A DNA stretch of 64,000 nt from Sepioteuthis lessoniana (Eukaryota > Mollusca > Cephalopoda > Myopsida > Loliginidae). The DNA is taken from assembly GCA_963585895.1 (NCBI GenBank), contig OY757921.1, positions 48,974,527-49,038,526 of the forward strand. The letters are read 5' to 3'. A program made the translations under genes and the position numbers. Shown in pieces: positions 63,701-64,000 of the stretch; position 1 is the stretch's first letter; each line of letters starts with the position of its first letter. Below the pieces are notes generated by a model that worked only from the letters and a program-made list of their open reading frames with translations, did no database searches and was not told where the DNA came from.

Positions 63701-64000
63701 AGTCTCCATAGCATAATGGCTAAAGTGCTGGACTGTGGCCTTGAAGCAAGCAAATTTGAATTCCAGTTGTGCTATTATGTTCACTTTTAGACTAATAACC
63801 CTTAGGAAAGATATGAATCCCCTTATTCTCCAGCTATGGGTTAAATAGTATCATGGCTGTTCTACAGGGATGGATGGCTTTGGCATTAAATAACTCATGA
63901 AGGTTGATATGCCATTTAACAAAGAAACCAAACCAATTAGTTTCTTTTTTCTCATTCTTTATGATTTAAAAACTGAGTTTGGTTGTTTTATTTTTAGCTT
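16147..64000 (+). CDS. DROSHA: Drosha, nuclear class 2 ribonuclease III (24 exons seen, 3' end outside window)
   Basis: Drosha is the catalytic subunit of Microprocessor. With DGCR8/Pasha it cuts primary microRNA hairpins in the nucleus. The spliced product reads 1268 codons through exon 23 plus one Leu codon. Order: Pro-rich and poly-Gln N-terminus (about 18-215), RD/RS-rich region (about 300-470), WIRC-containing linker (about 505), acidic stretch (about 580-600), conserved central domain from about residue 605 with ELWYNDPG and MNDGPLCRC, then RNase IIIa with [16 protein letters not shown] (E1062, D1066) and RNase IIIb with [11 protein letters not shown] (E1240, D1244). These glutamates match the human catalytic residues I recall as E1045 and E1222. 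The human protein is about 1374 residues; this one should be near 1500 because the N-terminus is longer. All introns are GT..AG and phases agree. Dicer is excluded by the lack of helicase and PAZ sequence and by this exact motif set. No disabling change is visible in the exons. Confidence 0.97.
16234..18550 (+). other. First part of intron 1, mostly unique AT-rich sequence
   Basis: AT-rich DNA with few recognised repeats. Two short reversed tRNA-like pieces stand out. At about 16990-17035 there is a reversed B-box-like word near ATTACAAAAACGC. At 17290-17345 the reverse complement contains TGGCCAAGTCGTTAG, an A-box-like word. Neither has a full tRNA structure, so they look like SINE relics. 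At 17615-18100 I see nothing recognisable. Confidence 0.3.
18560..19105 (+). mobile_element. RTE-type LINE 3' fragment, split by a SINE
   Basis: Two pieces (18560-18702 and about 18906-19105) match the other RTE-like tails in this window: a NPGNSS-like start, [10 protein letters not shown], then after the [24 protein letters not shown] and [10 protein letters not shown] family B SINE lies between them with a flanking duplication of ACAAGACAT(G/A)CTGGG. The reading frame is degenerate. Confidence 0.7.
18703..18905 (+). mobile_element. SINE family B inserted in an RTE LINE tail (intron 1)
   Basis: Head GGTGTAATGGTTAAAGCACT and GAGTTTTGAACTCCAGT, central block CCCTTAGGAAAGGTATGAAC, tail GATTGATGTGCCATTAAAC. 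Flanked by ACAAGACATGCTGGG on the left and ACAAGACATACTGGG on the right, a target duplication with one mismatch. The RTE sequence continues on both sides. Confidence 0.85.
19110..19405 (-). mobile_element. SINE family D, reversed (intron 1)
   Basis: The right end, read in reverse, is a tRNA-like head: TCGTGGTGTAATGGTTATC then GAGTTCAAATCCGGCAC. The left end is the 3' part (TATTTACCAACCCCTCCGC, CACAAGGTCAATTTTTAAG). The middle shares CAGCTATGGGTAAATAGTA and the AATACCCTTGGGAAAGGTAT block with family B. Confidence 0.85.
19430..19715 (-). mobile_element. SINE family D, second reversed copy next to the first
   Basis: Same order as the copy at 19110 and about 25 bp away: ATTTATCTAACCTCTTCCCC, CACAGGGTCAATTTTTAAG, reversed B box AGATTTGAACTCTTG at about 19651. 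More diverged than its neighbour. Confidence 0.8.
19960..20330 (+). mobile_element. RTE-type LINE 3' fragment
   Basis: A 94-codon frame from 19981 reads [20 protein letters not shown], then [40 protein letters not shown] and [13 protein letters not shown], and ends in a (GATGAT)-like tail at 20306-20325. LNxSWK, (R/K)..AGHC, LLWxPxxG...GRP and LEDL..AM.DR are the usual C-terminal features of RTE-clade LINEs, which often end in short microsatellites. Confidence 0.75.
20832..21988 (+). CDS. DROSHA: DROSHA exon 2 (Pro-rich, poly-Gln, RD/RS region)
   Basis: At 1157 nt this is by far the longest exon, and encodes residues 30 to about 415. It opens with [16 protein letters not shown], continues through long proline runs, a run of ten glutamines (residues about 206-215, CAG repeat at 21360-21389), Gly/Ser-rich sequence, an alternating Arg-Asp/Glu run (residues about 309-324) and Ser/Arg repeats. 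In human Drosha this region is also Pro-rich and then RS-rich; it is dispensable for cleavage and carries nuclear localisation signals (family knowledge). Acceptor TTTTTCAG, donor GTAAGC; it ends with 2 nt of a codon. Because of the low complexity, several other frames are also open here, but they are not genes. Confidence 0.95.
22712..22870 (+). CDS. DROSHA: DROSHA exon 3 (RS-rich)
   Basis: Continues the Arg/Ser region: [20 protein letters not shown], then RRRSPTLN and a serine-rich stretch ending [14 protein letters not shown]. The first T completes a Ser codon from exon 2. Acceptor TATTCCAG, donor GTAAGA. Likely phosphorylated and involved in nuclear import, as the equivalent region is in human Drosha. 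Confidence 0.94.
22955..23062 (+). mobile_element. SINE family G (tRNA-derived), intron 3
   Basis: GAGAGTTTGATCCTCACTGA B-box region followed by CTTGGGGCTTTGTTCCTTAA and CTAAGTTTAGCTTGATAAA. Similar forward pieces are at 25925-26020 and 39742-39850. Confidence 0.55.
23279..24130. mobile_element. GC-richer unclassified repeat block, possibly LTR-like
   Basis: This part of intron 3 is richer in CpG than its surroundings. The left part (23279-23807) carries the word TAGCGAG(G) three times forward and twice reversed, an AATAAA near 23766, and TGTCAC / GTGACA words near 23348 and 23802. The right part (23892-24130) contains a CTG run and a GC-rich core (GTCTGCACTGGGCGGCG). No flanking duplication was found and no protein is encoded. 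Family not known; any viral-type origin is inference and it would be a fossil. Confidence 0.3.
23839..23891. repeat. Nested inverted repeat (hairpin)
   Basis: Outer arms TATCTAATT (23839-23847) and AATTAGATA (23883-23891) are perfect complements. Inner arms GGATTCC (23860-23866) and GGAATCC (23873-23879) are also perfect. The whole is a 53 bp imperfect palindrome inside intron 3. Confidence 0.7.
24564..24708 (+). CDS. DROSHA: DROSHA exon 4 (basic linker with WIRC motif)
   Basis: Reads [20 protein letters not shown] and a Lys/Glu-rich stretch, then [18 protein letters not shown]. The WIRC part matches human KPVWIRCTHSENYYSSDP. It starts with 1 nt completing a codon and ends in phase 0 at donor GTAAGG. 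Confidence 0.95.
24977..25080 (+). repeat. Tandem repeat of about 31 bp before exon 5
   Basis: Three to four units containing (G/T)T(C/T)AATGTCAATTG and TTTTTATT, ending about 30 bp before the exon 5 acceptor. Confidence 0.75.
25109..25262 (+). CDS. DROSHA: DROSHA exon 5
   Basis: Reads [40 protein letters not shown] and [11 protein letters not shown]. This is equivalent to human TSRLRDLYDKFEEELGSRQE and following. Acceptor CACCTTAG, donor GTAAAC; 1 nt of a codon is left over. The preceding intron is only 400 bp and ends in a short tandem repeat. Confidence 0.93.
25387..25612 (+). mobile_element. SINE family B in intron 5
   Basis: Head TCATTGTGGCATAACAGCTA, GAGTTTGAATTCCAGTTG, central block CTAATACCCTTAGGAAAGG, tail GTTGATATGTCATTAAAC followed by an A-rich end. 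Confidence 0.8.
26960..27275 (+). repeat. Family C repeat (intron 5)
   Basis: GACACTAAGCTGCATCTAG, TTGCCATTACTCCTGGGTCC, GACTGGTAGTATCTGTTAG, and after a diverged middle the tail AAAATAACCCAACAAGG with CATAAAACCAACCAAT. A reversed family D head follows to about 27380. Confidence 0.65.
27504..27673 (+). CDS. DROSHA: DROSHA exon 6 (acidic stretch, start of conserved core)
   Basis: An acidic and serine-rich part ([20 protein letters not shown]) is followed by [20 protein letters not shown]. The latter is nearly identical to human [20 protein letters not shown] and marks the start of the strongly conserved catalytic core. Ends in phase 0 at donor GTATAG. Confidence 0.97.
27920..28550 (+). repeat. 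Family C repeat, long copy with second unit type (intron 6)
   Basis: Head GTCTGCTGGGGCTGTAGAAT, GTGTCATGGATATGACACTA, CATTGCTCCCAGGTCCAC. Then five or more units of about 55-60 bp with CTAAACTGAATTGTTTGAAA, then the tail GCGTTAAATAACCTACAAAG and TTGATATGCCATAAAACCC. Confidence 0.85.
28555..29218. other. End of intron 6 and other plain intron stretches
   Basis: No gene or repeat recognised here. The same applies to 29300-30324, 31460-31836, 31924-32640, 37626-38301, 39510-40367, 40493-41630 and 56120-57060, except for microsatellites and single-family fragments listed elsewhere. Confidence 0.3.
29219..29299 (+). CDS. DROSHA: DROSHA exon 7 (metal-binding CxC)
   Basis: 27 codons, starting [20 protein letters not shown] and ending NIFPGEE. 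Cys631, Cys633 and His644 keep the spacing of human C536, C538 and H549, which I recall as zinc ligands in the Drosha structure. Donor GTTTGT. Confidence 0.97.
30325..30411 (+). CDS. DROSHA: DROSHA exon 8
   Basis: 29 codons: [20 protein letters not shown] then TMSPPTNFL. Human has AIKPCRPMTNNAGRLFHYRI, TVSPPTNFL. Cys656 is at the position of human C561, a likely second zinc-site ligand. Acceptor GTTGCAG, donor GTAAGT. Confidence 0.97.
30470..30930 (-). mobile_element. SINE family D, reversed, interrupted (intron 8)
   Basis: D sequence from CACAGAAGGTCAATTTTTAT to GCTTAAAGAACCCAGTTTGT at about 30613, then about 170 bp of other sequence (30620-30790), then the rest of D (CCCACTATTTACCCATAG to GATGATAACCATTGTGC). 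The interruption looks like a later insertion; its identity is not known. Confidence 0.6.
31226..31458 (+). mobile_element. SINE family B in intron 8
   Basis: Head CCATAGCACAGTGGCTAATG, TGAGTTCAAATTCCATTC, central block CTAATACTCTTGGGAATGG, tail GTTGATATGCCATTAAAC. It follows a (TG)n(GA)n tract at 31206-31228. Confidence 0.8.
31837..31923 (+). CDS. DROSHA: DROSHA exon 9
   Basis: 29 codons: [20 protein letters not shown] then LLSHYQLEN. Human has [20 protein letters not shown]. Part of the central platform that contacts the RNA and packs against the RNase III domains. Donor GTAAGT, phase 0. Confidence 0.97.
32722..32945 (+). mobile_element. SINE family B in intron 9
   Basis: Head CCCTGTGGAGTAATGGCTAA, CATTTCAAACTCCAGTC, tail ATTGATATACCATTAAAC. 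Central block diverged but readable. Confidence 0.75.
33130..33840 (-). repeat. Family C repeat, reversed, interrupted (intron 9)
   Basis: Reversed internal units at 33130-33360 (GTTATATGATTTCAATTAAC, TTTGCATACAGTTAAATGG), the end of the head at 33365-33412, then about 350 bp of other sequence, then more head at 33762-33840 (GGAACCTCACCATCAAATAC). The interruption is unidentified. Confidence 0.6.
33960..34031 (+). CDS. DROSHA: DROSHA exon 10
   Basis: 24 codons: [20 protein letters not shown] then KIPE. Human has [20 protein letters not shown]. Acceptor TTTTTCAG, donor GTAAGA. Confidence 0.97.
34330..34577 (+). mobile_element. SINE family A in intron 10
   Basis: Head GATTGGCATGATGGTTAGAG, GGTTCAATCA near the B box, body with GGAGCAATCCAGGGAAAGGA and GAGCCTTCGGGTCACC, end CCACCGACTTGACTTA. 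The antisense LINE fragment begins right after it. Confidence 0.8.
34590..35115 (-). mobile_element. LINE C-terminus fragment
   Basis: A 121-codon open frame (34966-34601, minus) reads [20 protein letters not shown], then [40 protein letters not shown] and [20 protein letters not shown]. Upstream, to about 35115, are Cys codons and [20 protein letters not shown]. This is the end domain after the reverse transcriptase in several LINE clades. It lies in intron 10, antisense to DROSHA. No reverse transcriptase is left. Confidence 0.8.
35131..35370 (+). mobile_element. SINE family B in intron 10
   Basis: Head TCCTGTGGTGTAGTAGTTAA, GAGTTGAAACTTTAGTC, central block with ATTCTTGGCAATGGTATG, tail GTTGATATGCTATTAAAC. 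Confidence 0.8.
35635..36040 (+). repeat. Family C repeat (intron 10)
   Basis: Head GTTGGCTGGGGCTATAGAAT, AATGAGTGTCCTGGATATGA, GAGTGGTAGCACCTGATAAG. One and a half long units, then tail GCATTAAATGACCTGAAAAG and TTGATATGCCATAAAATAA. Confidence 0.85.
36200..36350 (+). CDS. DROSHA: DROSHA exon 11
   Basis: Reads [40 protein letters not shown] and [10 protein letters not shown]. Human has NFCVKGLELFSLFLFRDILE and HFMPRFVRFLPDGGKE. Leaves 1 nt for the next exon; donor GTGAGT. Confidence 0.97.
36375..36515 (-). mobile_element. SINE family D, reversed, partial (intron 11)
   Basis: TCCTTTTCCTTCTCTTTGAC, TGGTTGCCTTACCAAGGTTA and TATTTACCCATAGCTAGAAG, followed at once by a family C head. More partial reversed D pieces are at 37235-37370 (with the head), 44760-44890 (head), 47180-47360, 51440-51605 and 26810-26960; a forward partial one is at 60245-60370. 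Confidence 0.65.
36535..37225 (+). repeat. Family C repeat hosting a nested SINE A (intron 11)
   Basis: Head at 36535-36747 (TGTTGACTGGAGCTGTAGAA to TTGGTCAAATAGG), SINE A at 36748-36997, internal units and (TA)n at 36998-37170, tail to GTTTGATATGCCATAAAAT at about 37220. Confidence 0.8.
36748..36997 (+). mobile_element. SINE family A nested in a family C element (intron 11)
   Basis: Starts at CCTAATGAGTAGAGTGTTC and ends GTTGCCAACTT. Family C head sequence stops directly before it and family C tail sequence (TTGAAACCATTTGACTATG) resumes directly after it, so A is the younger insertion. Confidence 0.75.
37425..37625 (-). repeat. Family C repeat, reversed head (intron 11)
   Basis: AACAGGTACTACCACTCCAG, GGGAGTAATGGCAATAAACA, AGTGTCATAAACGGGACACC, and the end GGCTCTGTCAACAGGG. 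Confidence 0.75.
38302..38471 (+). CDS. DROSHA: DROSHA exon 12
   Basis: Reads [40 protein letters not shown] and [16 protein letters not shown] after completing an Asp codon. Human has GGKEVLSMHQILLYLLRCSK and GMIVTNPGT. Donor GTGAGT, phase 0. Confidence 0.97.
38800..39255. repeat. AT-rich minisatellite (intron 12)
   Basis: About 15 degenerate units of roughly 27-30 bp built on ACACATACCTAATAAATTAA and TAACAAC. On the minus strand the unit reads as repeated VINLLG(M)C, which explains an apparent open frame there. Confidence 0.85.
39438..39507. repeat. (TC)n(TA)n compound microsatellite (intron 12)
   Basis: CTCTCTCTCTCTCTC is followed by about 25 TA repeats. A separate (TC)n of about 15 repeats lies at 44090-44120 in intron 15. 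Confidence 0.95.
40368..40492 (+). CDS. DROSHA: DROSHA exon 13
   Basis: Reads [20 protein letters not shown] and [20 protein letters not shown]. Human has KPSSVRIDQLDREQFNPDVI and [20 protein letters not shown], among the most conserved parts of the protein. Leaves 2 nt; donor GTAAAT. Confidence 0.98.
41633..41775 (+). repeat. Tandem repeat of about 29 bp (intron 13)
   Basis: Five units on the pattern AATACTTATAAAA then a T-run and GTTTAA, ending shortly before the exon 14 acceptor. A single similar unit also lies at about 42110 beside the exon 14 fragment copy. Confidence 0.7.
41840..41968 (+). CDS. DROSHA: DROSHA exon 14
   Basis: Reads [20 protein letters not shown] and [20 protein letters not shown]. 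Human has YQKLWKSYVKLRHLLANSPK. It is lysine-rich and helical, part of the connector before RNase IIIa. A 42 bp piece of this exon is repeated in the next intron at 42155-42196. Donor GTAAGA. Confidence 0.97.
42155..42196 (+). pseudogene. 42 bp copy of part of DROSHA exon 14
   Basis: 39 of 42 bases match 41907-41948 of exon 14, 248 bp upstream. The copy reads [14 protein letters not shown] in frame. No matching acceptor or donor surrounds it, so it is a partial exon copy and not a usable exon. Confidence 0.8.
42223..42410 (+). repeat. 119 bp tandem duplication in intron 14
   Basis: CATTGCCTGATATCTGAAGT at 42223 recurs as CATTGCCTGATGTCTGAAGT at 42342, and the similarity runs on through CCAACCCAT(T/G)CAT(T/C)CAT. 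Confidence 0.8.
42605..42683 (+). CDS. DROSHA: DROSHA exon 15
   Basis: Reads [20 protein letters not shown] and KSDVCQ. Human has TMRREVTVELSSQGFWKTGI, RSDVCQ. The first base completes a Ser codon. Donor GTAAAG, phase 0. Confidence 0.97.
42970..43165 (-). mobile_element. SINE family D, reversed, partial (intron 15)
   Basis: AGTTATCCTTCTCCTAGACT, GGTTGCCTACCAAAGTTAAA and the reversed head AATTTGAACTCGTTC with CCAATAACAATTATG. A second partial reversed copy follows at about 43490-43700, without a clear head. Confidence 0.7.
43700..44760. other. Intron 15 stretch without gene
   Basis: Apart from the (TC)n tract near 44100, no known repeat or coding similarity was seen. It has more pyrimidine-rich text than its surroundings (TTCTTC, TCTTTG words) and could be an old unnamed element. 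Confidence 0.3.
45080..45187 (+). CDS. DROSHA: DROSHA exon 16 (start of RNase IIIa)
   Basis: 36 codons: [20 protein letters not shown] and [16 protein letters not shown]. The last part is the usual opening of an RNase III domain (L..L.GY.F.D..LL). Less like human than its neighbours in the first half. Donor GTTGGT. Confidence 0.95.
45415..45655 (+). repeat. Family C repeat, tail part only (intron 16)
   Basis: Internal units (CCATATAACTATGTGCAAAT, GATATATAACTGTGTGCAAA), then tail ACATTAAATAACCCATAAAG and GTTGATATGACATTAAAC. Confidence 0.65.
45983..46121 (+). CDS. DROSHA: DROSHA exon 17 (RNase IIIa)
   Basis: Reads [40 protein letters not shown] and VHTRKR. Human has [40 protein letters not shown]. 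This includes the Drosha-specific insert inside RNase IIIa. Leaves 1 nt; donor GTAAGT. Confidence 0.98.
46425..46585 (+). mobile_element. Small poly-A-tailed insertion between long direct repeats (intron 17)
   Basis: ACAAATATAATGTGT(C/T)ATAT and the following ATAATATATAATG occur on both sides (46425-46458 and 46550-46583). The insert (about 46459-46548, 90 bp) contains GGTGGCTGATGAGGTTAGGG and ends in twelve or so A residues. This is the form of a retroposed short RNA. The parent RNA was not identified; a 5' tRNA-like A box is possible. Confidence 0.55.
46630..47065 (+). mobile_element. Mariner-like transposase N-terminal fragment, decayed
   Basis: The plus-strand translation gives [20 protein letters not shown], then [28 protein letters not shown], and after a stop and shifts [12 protein letters not shown] and [20 protein letters not shown]. 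This follows the helix-turn-helix half of mariner transposases (A..A..NIC..G...V..RTVQ.WF.KF..G and EANP..STRRISGELGISQS). A different lineage from the 6.7 kb copy. The open frame on the minus strand at this place is a shadow. Confidence 0.7.
47960..48475 (+). repeat. Family C repeat (intron 17)
   Basis: Diverged head (GATTATACTGACTGTGTCTT, GGTTATGACACTAAACTGC, TCTCAGGTCCACTTTGAC), units with ACTTGGAACCTTATAACTG, tail GGAATTAAATAACCCAACAA and AACCAACTAACCAACC. Confidence 0.75.
48925..49430 (+). repeat. Family C repeat with (TA)n (intron 17)
   Basis: Head ATTGGCTGGAGCTGTAGAAT, CTCGGTATGACATTAAACTC, units ACTTGAAACTATTTAACTG, (TA)n at 49291-49322, then the tail twice (ATAACCCACAAAAGTCG and again ATAATCCACAAGAATTG). 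Confidence 0.8.
49834..49954 (+). CDS. DROSHA: DROSHA exon 18 (RNase IIIa catalytic signature)
   Basis: Reads [20 protein letters not shown] and [20 protein letters not shown]1062 and D1066 in the signature [13 protein letters not shown] are the metal-binding catalytic residues of RNase IIIa, which in human cuts the 3' arm of the hairpin. The acceptor is the less usual CATAAAG. Leaves 2 nt; donor GTAACA. Confidence 0.98.
50110..50475 (+). mobile_element. RTE-type LINE 3' fragment
   Basis: Same tail as at 19960: ATCCTGGAAGTAA-like start, TCACAAACCATTCAAGTAAG, CTCTTATGGACTCCTACACA, AGAAAACCTGCCAAGGGTGA, then a GATAATGATGATTAAG end. In intron 18. The frame is broken by several changes. Confidence 0.7.
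50570..50830 (+). mobile_element. SINE family A in intron 18
   Basis: The best-kept tRNA-like head of the six: CATTGGCCTAGTGGTTAGAG then GATTCAATCCCAGG. Body and end are as in the other copies. Directly followed by a family C copy. Confidence 0.85.
50840..51235 (+). repeat. Family C repeat (intron 18)
   Basis: TACCCTGTTAGTGAGGTTTA, GGGTATGACACTGAGCCAC, TCATTGCCATTACACTCAGG, tail ATAACCCCAAATGATTTAAC. Directly follows a SINE A copy. Confidence 0.7.
51869..51968 (+). CDS. DROSHA: DROSHA exon 19 (RNase IIIa)
   Basis: Reads [20 protein letters not shown] and [13 protein letters not shown]. Human has [33 protein letters not shown]. Acceptor CATTTCAG, donor GTAAGC, phase 0. Confidence 0.98.
52035..52315 (+). 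repeat. Family C repeat, tail part (intron 19)
   Basis: Three internal units (ATTTGAAACCATTTAATTAT, GTGTGCAAACAAATTACC), CAGGATTTGCCATTAAATAA and a tail of CTTGATGTGCCATTAAATC. Confidence 0.7.
52570..52970 (+). repeat. Family C repeat (intron 19)
   Basis: Head GTCGGATGGGACTGTAGAAT, CTGGATATGACACTAAACAA, GGTAGGACCTGATATGG, one and a half long units, tail GCGTTAAATGACCTGAAAAG then four repeats of AACC. Confidence 0.85.
53545..53715 (+). mobile_element. RTE-type LINE 3' fragment, short
   Basis: Only the last part is present: [20 protein letters not shown], then [11 protein letters not shown] and a (GAT)n tail at 53695-53712. It is followed at once by a reversed family B SINE. In intron 19. Confidence 0.7.
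53705..53935 (-). mobile_element. SINE family B, reversed (intron 19)
   Basis: In reverse: tail GCATATCAATCTTCATGGG and GTTATTTAAATACTAAAG, central block, then the head reversed at AGCCACTATACTACAGGGA. Inserted at the microsatellite end of an RTE LINE tail. Confidence 0.75.
53970..55009 (+). mobile_element. Solo LTR of an LTR retrotransposon (fossil)
   Basis: A block of about 1040 bp is clearly less AT-rich than its surroundings. It starts TGTCACGTG and ends CATCACA, with the 4 bp TAAC on both sides (53966-53969 and 55010-55013), the pattern left by LTR element integration. A TATATAAG box lies near 54552 and an AATAAA near 54969, which suggests + orientation. No internal region is present, so it is a solo LTR. 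The retained CpGs and the matching flanks suggest a fairly recent insertion. Probably Ty3/Gypsy-like, but the family is not certain. Confidence 0.65.
55049..55151 (+). CDS. DROSHA: DROSHA exon 20 (RNase IIIa)
   Basis: Reads [20 protein letters not shown] and [14 protein letters not shown]. Human has [34 protein letters not shown]. The NCFEAL motif carries the late RNase III acidic residue. Leaves 1 nt; donor GTAAGT. The intron upstream carries a solo LTR that ends about 40 bp before the acceptor. Confidence 0.98.
55840..56118 (-). mobile_element. SINE family D, reversed (intron 20)
   Basis: Complete order: TATTTATCAGCCCTTCTGT, TAGACTGGTTGTCATATC, GGTATTAATGCTATGGG, reversed head GGGATTTGAATTCTGG and CCAGTACACCACGAGC. 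A short (TA)n tract follows. Confidence 0.8.
57372..58004 (+). mobile_element. Unclassified insertion with internal tandem duplication
   Basis: The 7 bp ACAATGG occurs directly on both sides (57365-57371 and 58005-58011). Inside, a 112 bp unit occurs twice in tandem (57391-57502 and 57503-57613), followed by CpG-rich sequence and an AATAAA near the right end. The base composition differs from the flanks. It could be an LTR-type or other non-coding element; no protein similarity was recognised. Intron 20. Confidence 0.4.
58085..58665 (-). mobile_element. hAT-type DNA transposon fragment with terminal repeat
   Basis: CAGGGGTCACCAATC at 58085 is a typical hAT (Charlie-like) terminal inverted repeat. 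On the minus strand 58454-58194 reads [20 protein letters not shown], then [20 protein letters not shown]. This matches the C-terminal hAT dimerisation region (TYLCEQ.FS.MK..KS..R..L....L...LR). The opposite terminal repeat was not found, so the 5' part is probably missing. Intron 20. Confidence 0.75.
58741..59002. other. Possible 260 bp insertion in a repeat, intron 20
   Basis: The sequence before it (GAAGTCATTTTGAACTACAT, 58690 on) and after it (AATATTGATATTGTAACTAA) forms one continuous segment at 61690-61775. The piece between, starting GTGCAAAATACGACATC, is absent there. No coding content seen. Confidence 0.45.
59091..59260 (+). CDS. DROSHA: DROSHA exon 21 (end of RNase IIIa, linker)
   Basis: Completes Gly, then [40 protein letters not shown] and [16 protein letters not shown]. 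Human has AVYLEGSLEEAKQLFGRLLF and YPLHPLQLQEPNTDRQLIET. Donor GTGAAA, phase 0. Confidence 0.97.
59395..59665 (-). mobile_element. SINE family D, reversed (intron 21)
   Basis: TTTACCCAGCCCTTCTGTCA, CACAAGGTCAATTTTTAAG, AGACTAGTTGCCTTACGA, reversed head region AGGATTTGAACCAATTC and GATAACTATTGCACC. Confidence 0.8.
60475..60578 (+). CDS. DROSHA: DROSHA exon 22 (start of RNase IIIb)
   Basis: Reads [20 protein letters not shown] and [14 protein letters not shown]. Human has [34 protein letters not shown]. Donor GTAAGT at 60579. The 3' 41 bp of this exon and the following intron are duplicated in tandem at 60963 onward. Confidence 0.98.
60963..61690 (+). repeat. Tandem duplicate of exon 22 3' half and intron sequence
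   Basis: 60538-60962 is repeated from 60963. The copy starts GCATTCACTCTCTAAAATGT, keeps the donor-like GTAAGTACCAATAT at 61001, and then follows intron sequence (GTGGCAATTAGTTGAACAT, TTCAAATCAATC). It is interrupted by a family D SINE (61241-61546) and resumes with the family C fragment GAGTATGGAGTTACCTCTTC. The exon part contains a stop (TAA) and has no acceptor of its own. Confidence 0.85.
61241..61546 (+). mobile_element. SINE family D, forward, inside the exon 22 duplication (intron 22)
   Basis: Head with TTAGTGTAACAGTTATTG and CAAATTCAAATCTAGGAC, central block ATAACCTTAGGAAAGGTGTG and AGCACTGGGTAAATAGTAGG, 3' end CACATCCTTCTTGTGGC. An exact 11 bp duplication ACTTCAAATCA flanks it (61230-61240 and 61547-61557). 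Besides a partial piece at 60245-60370, this is the only forward D copy noticed. Confidence 0.85.
61700..62471. other. Last part of intron 22
   Basis: A less AT-rich stretch (61810-62330) with no recognised coding frame or repeat. It is followed by a pyrimidine-rich run and the exon 23 acceptor. Confidence 0.3.
62472..62577 (+). CDS. DROSHA: DROSHA exon 23 (RNase IIIb catalytic signature)
   Basis: Completes Leu, then [20 protein letters not shown] and [16 protein letters not shown]1240 and D1244 correspond to the human RNase IIIb residues that cut the 5' arm. Human has GHNQRMEFLGDSIMQLVATE. Donor GTGAGT, phase 0. Confidence 0.98.
62760..63310 (+). repeat. Family C repeat with duplicated head and tail (intron 23)
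   Basis: The first about 60 bp of the head appear twice (62762-62820 and 62825-62880, each with GGCTGTAGA(A/G)TATACTTAC-like sequence). The tail with ATGTATAAACAG(A/G)ATTTGG also appears twice (63160-63225 and 63240-63310). In between is a normal family C body. Confidence 0.75.
63355..63508 (-). mobile_element. SINE family G, reversed (intron 23)
   Basis: Reverse reading gives a tRNA-like head (CATGGTGTAATGGTTAAAAA) and a tail region CTTCAAGCCTTGTGCTACAC. A second reversed copy with the same order is at 63530-63660 (head CATGGTGTAATGTTTAGCA, B box GTGGGTTTGATCTTCAG). Confidence 0.65.
63530..63660 (-). mobile_element. SINE family G, reversed (intron 23)
   Basis: Adjacent to the previous copy. 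The B-box word GGGTTTGATCTTC and A-box region are clear on the minus strand, with the tail GCTACAACAAAGCTTAAC at the left end. Confidence 0.65.
63695..63938 (+). mobile_element. SINE family B in intron 23
   Basis: Head CCATAGCATAATGGCTAAAG, AATTTGAATTCCAGTTGTG, central block CTAATAACCCTTAGGAAAG, tail GTTGATATGCCATTTAAC. Lies 60 bp before the exon 24 acceptor. Confidence 0.8.
63998..64000 (+). CDS. DROSHA: DROSHA exon 24, first codon only
   Basis: TTTTATTTTTAG ends at 63997, and the next three bases are CTT (Leu). Human continues HLT-LLRSSLVNN at this point, so the window appears to stop one codon into the next exon. Phase 0 agrees with exon 23. Only three bases are visible. Confidence 0.7.

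Overview
The window is a piece of an animal genome, AT-rich and crowded with transposable elements. It carries most of one protein-coding gene on the + strand: DROSHA, the nuclear RNase III that cuts primary microRNA transcripts. I could follow the reading frame through 23 complete coding exons (16147-62577, 3804 nt, 1268 codons), plus the first 3 nt of exon 24 at the right edge. Every junction found is GT..AG and the reading phase is kept across all of them. The rest of the second RNase III domain, the dsRNA-binding domain and the stop codon lie beyond position 64000.

The organism is most likely a cephalopod mollusc. This is inference. The support is the very high density of tRNA-derived SINEs with several distinct heads, a central domain shared by two of them (from memory, resembling the Ceph-domain idea for cephalopod SINEs), mariner copies of a type I associate with octopus genomes, and long AT-rich introns.

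Layout. 1-13.9 kb: upstream sequence with no host gene I can recognise. It holds minus-strand LINE remnants (Jockey-like 3' end at 1.6-2.9 kb, another LINE C-terminus at 5.3-5.7 kb, Jockey-like ORF1 at 8.8-9.2 kb), an internally deleted mariner (6.7-7.3 kb) and several SINEs. 13.9-16.1 kb: low-repeat AT-rich DNA leading to the first coding exon, the likely promoter region. 16.1-22.9 kb: exons 1-3, encoding the Pro-rich, poly-Gln, Arg/Asp and Arg/Ser N-terminus. 24.5-42.7 kb: exons 4-15, encoding the acidic linker and the conserved central platform with its Cys/His metal-binding positions. 45-59.3 kb: exons 16-21, RNase IIIa. 60.4-64 kb: exons 22-24, start of RNase IIIb. The introns hold RTE-type LINE tails, a solo LTR (53970-55009), a hAT fragment (58.1 kb), a second mariner fragment (46.6 kb) and dozens of SINE copies, several nested.

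I use working names for the SINE-like families. A: tRNA head, about 250 bp. B: tRNA head, about 230 bp. C: long, 400-690 bp, head of unknown origin with internal tandem units and often a (TA)n tract. D: tRNA head, about 290 bp. G: tRNA head, about 130-150 bp. B and D share a central block, while B and C share a 3' tail, so these families look modular.

The most interesting local events are two duplications inside DROSHA: a ~425 bp tandem duplication covering the 3' half of exon 22 plus its donor site, later hit by a D SINE, and a 42 bp near-perfect copy of part of exon 14 in the next intron. I found no wholly novel gene system. Coordinates of exons are read directly from the sequence; boundaries of old repeats are approximate.
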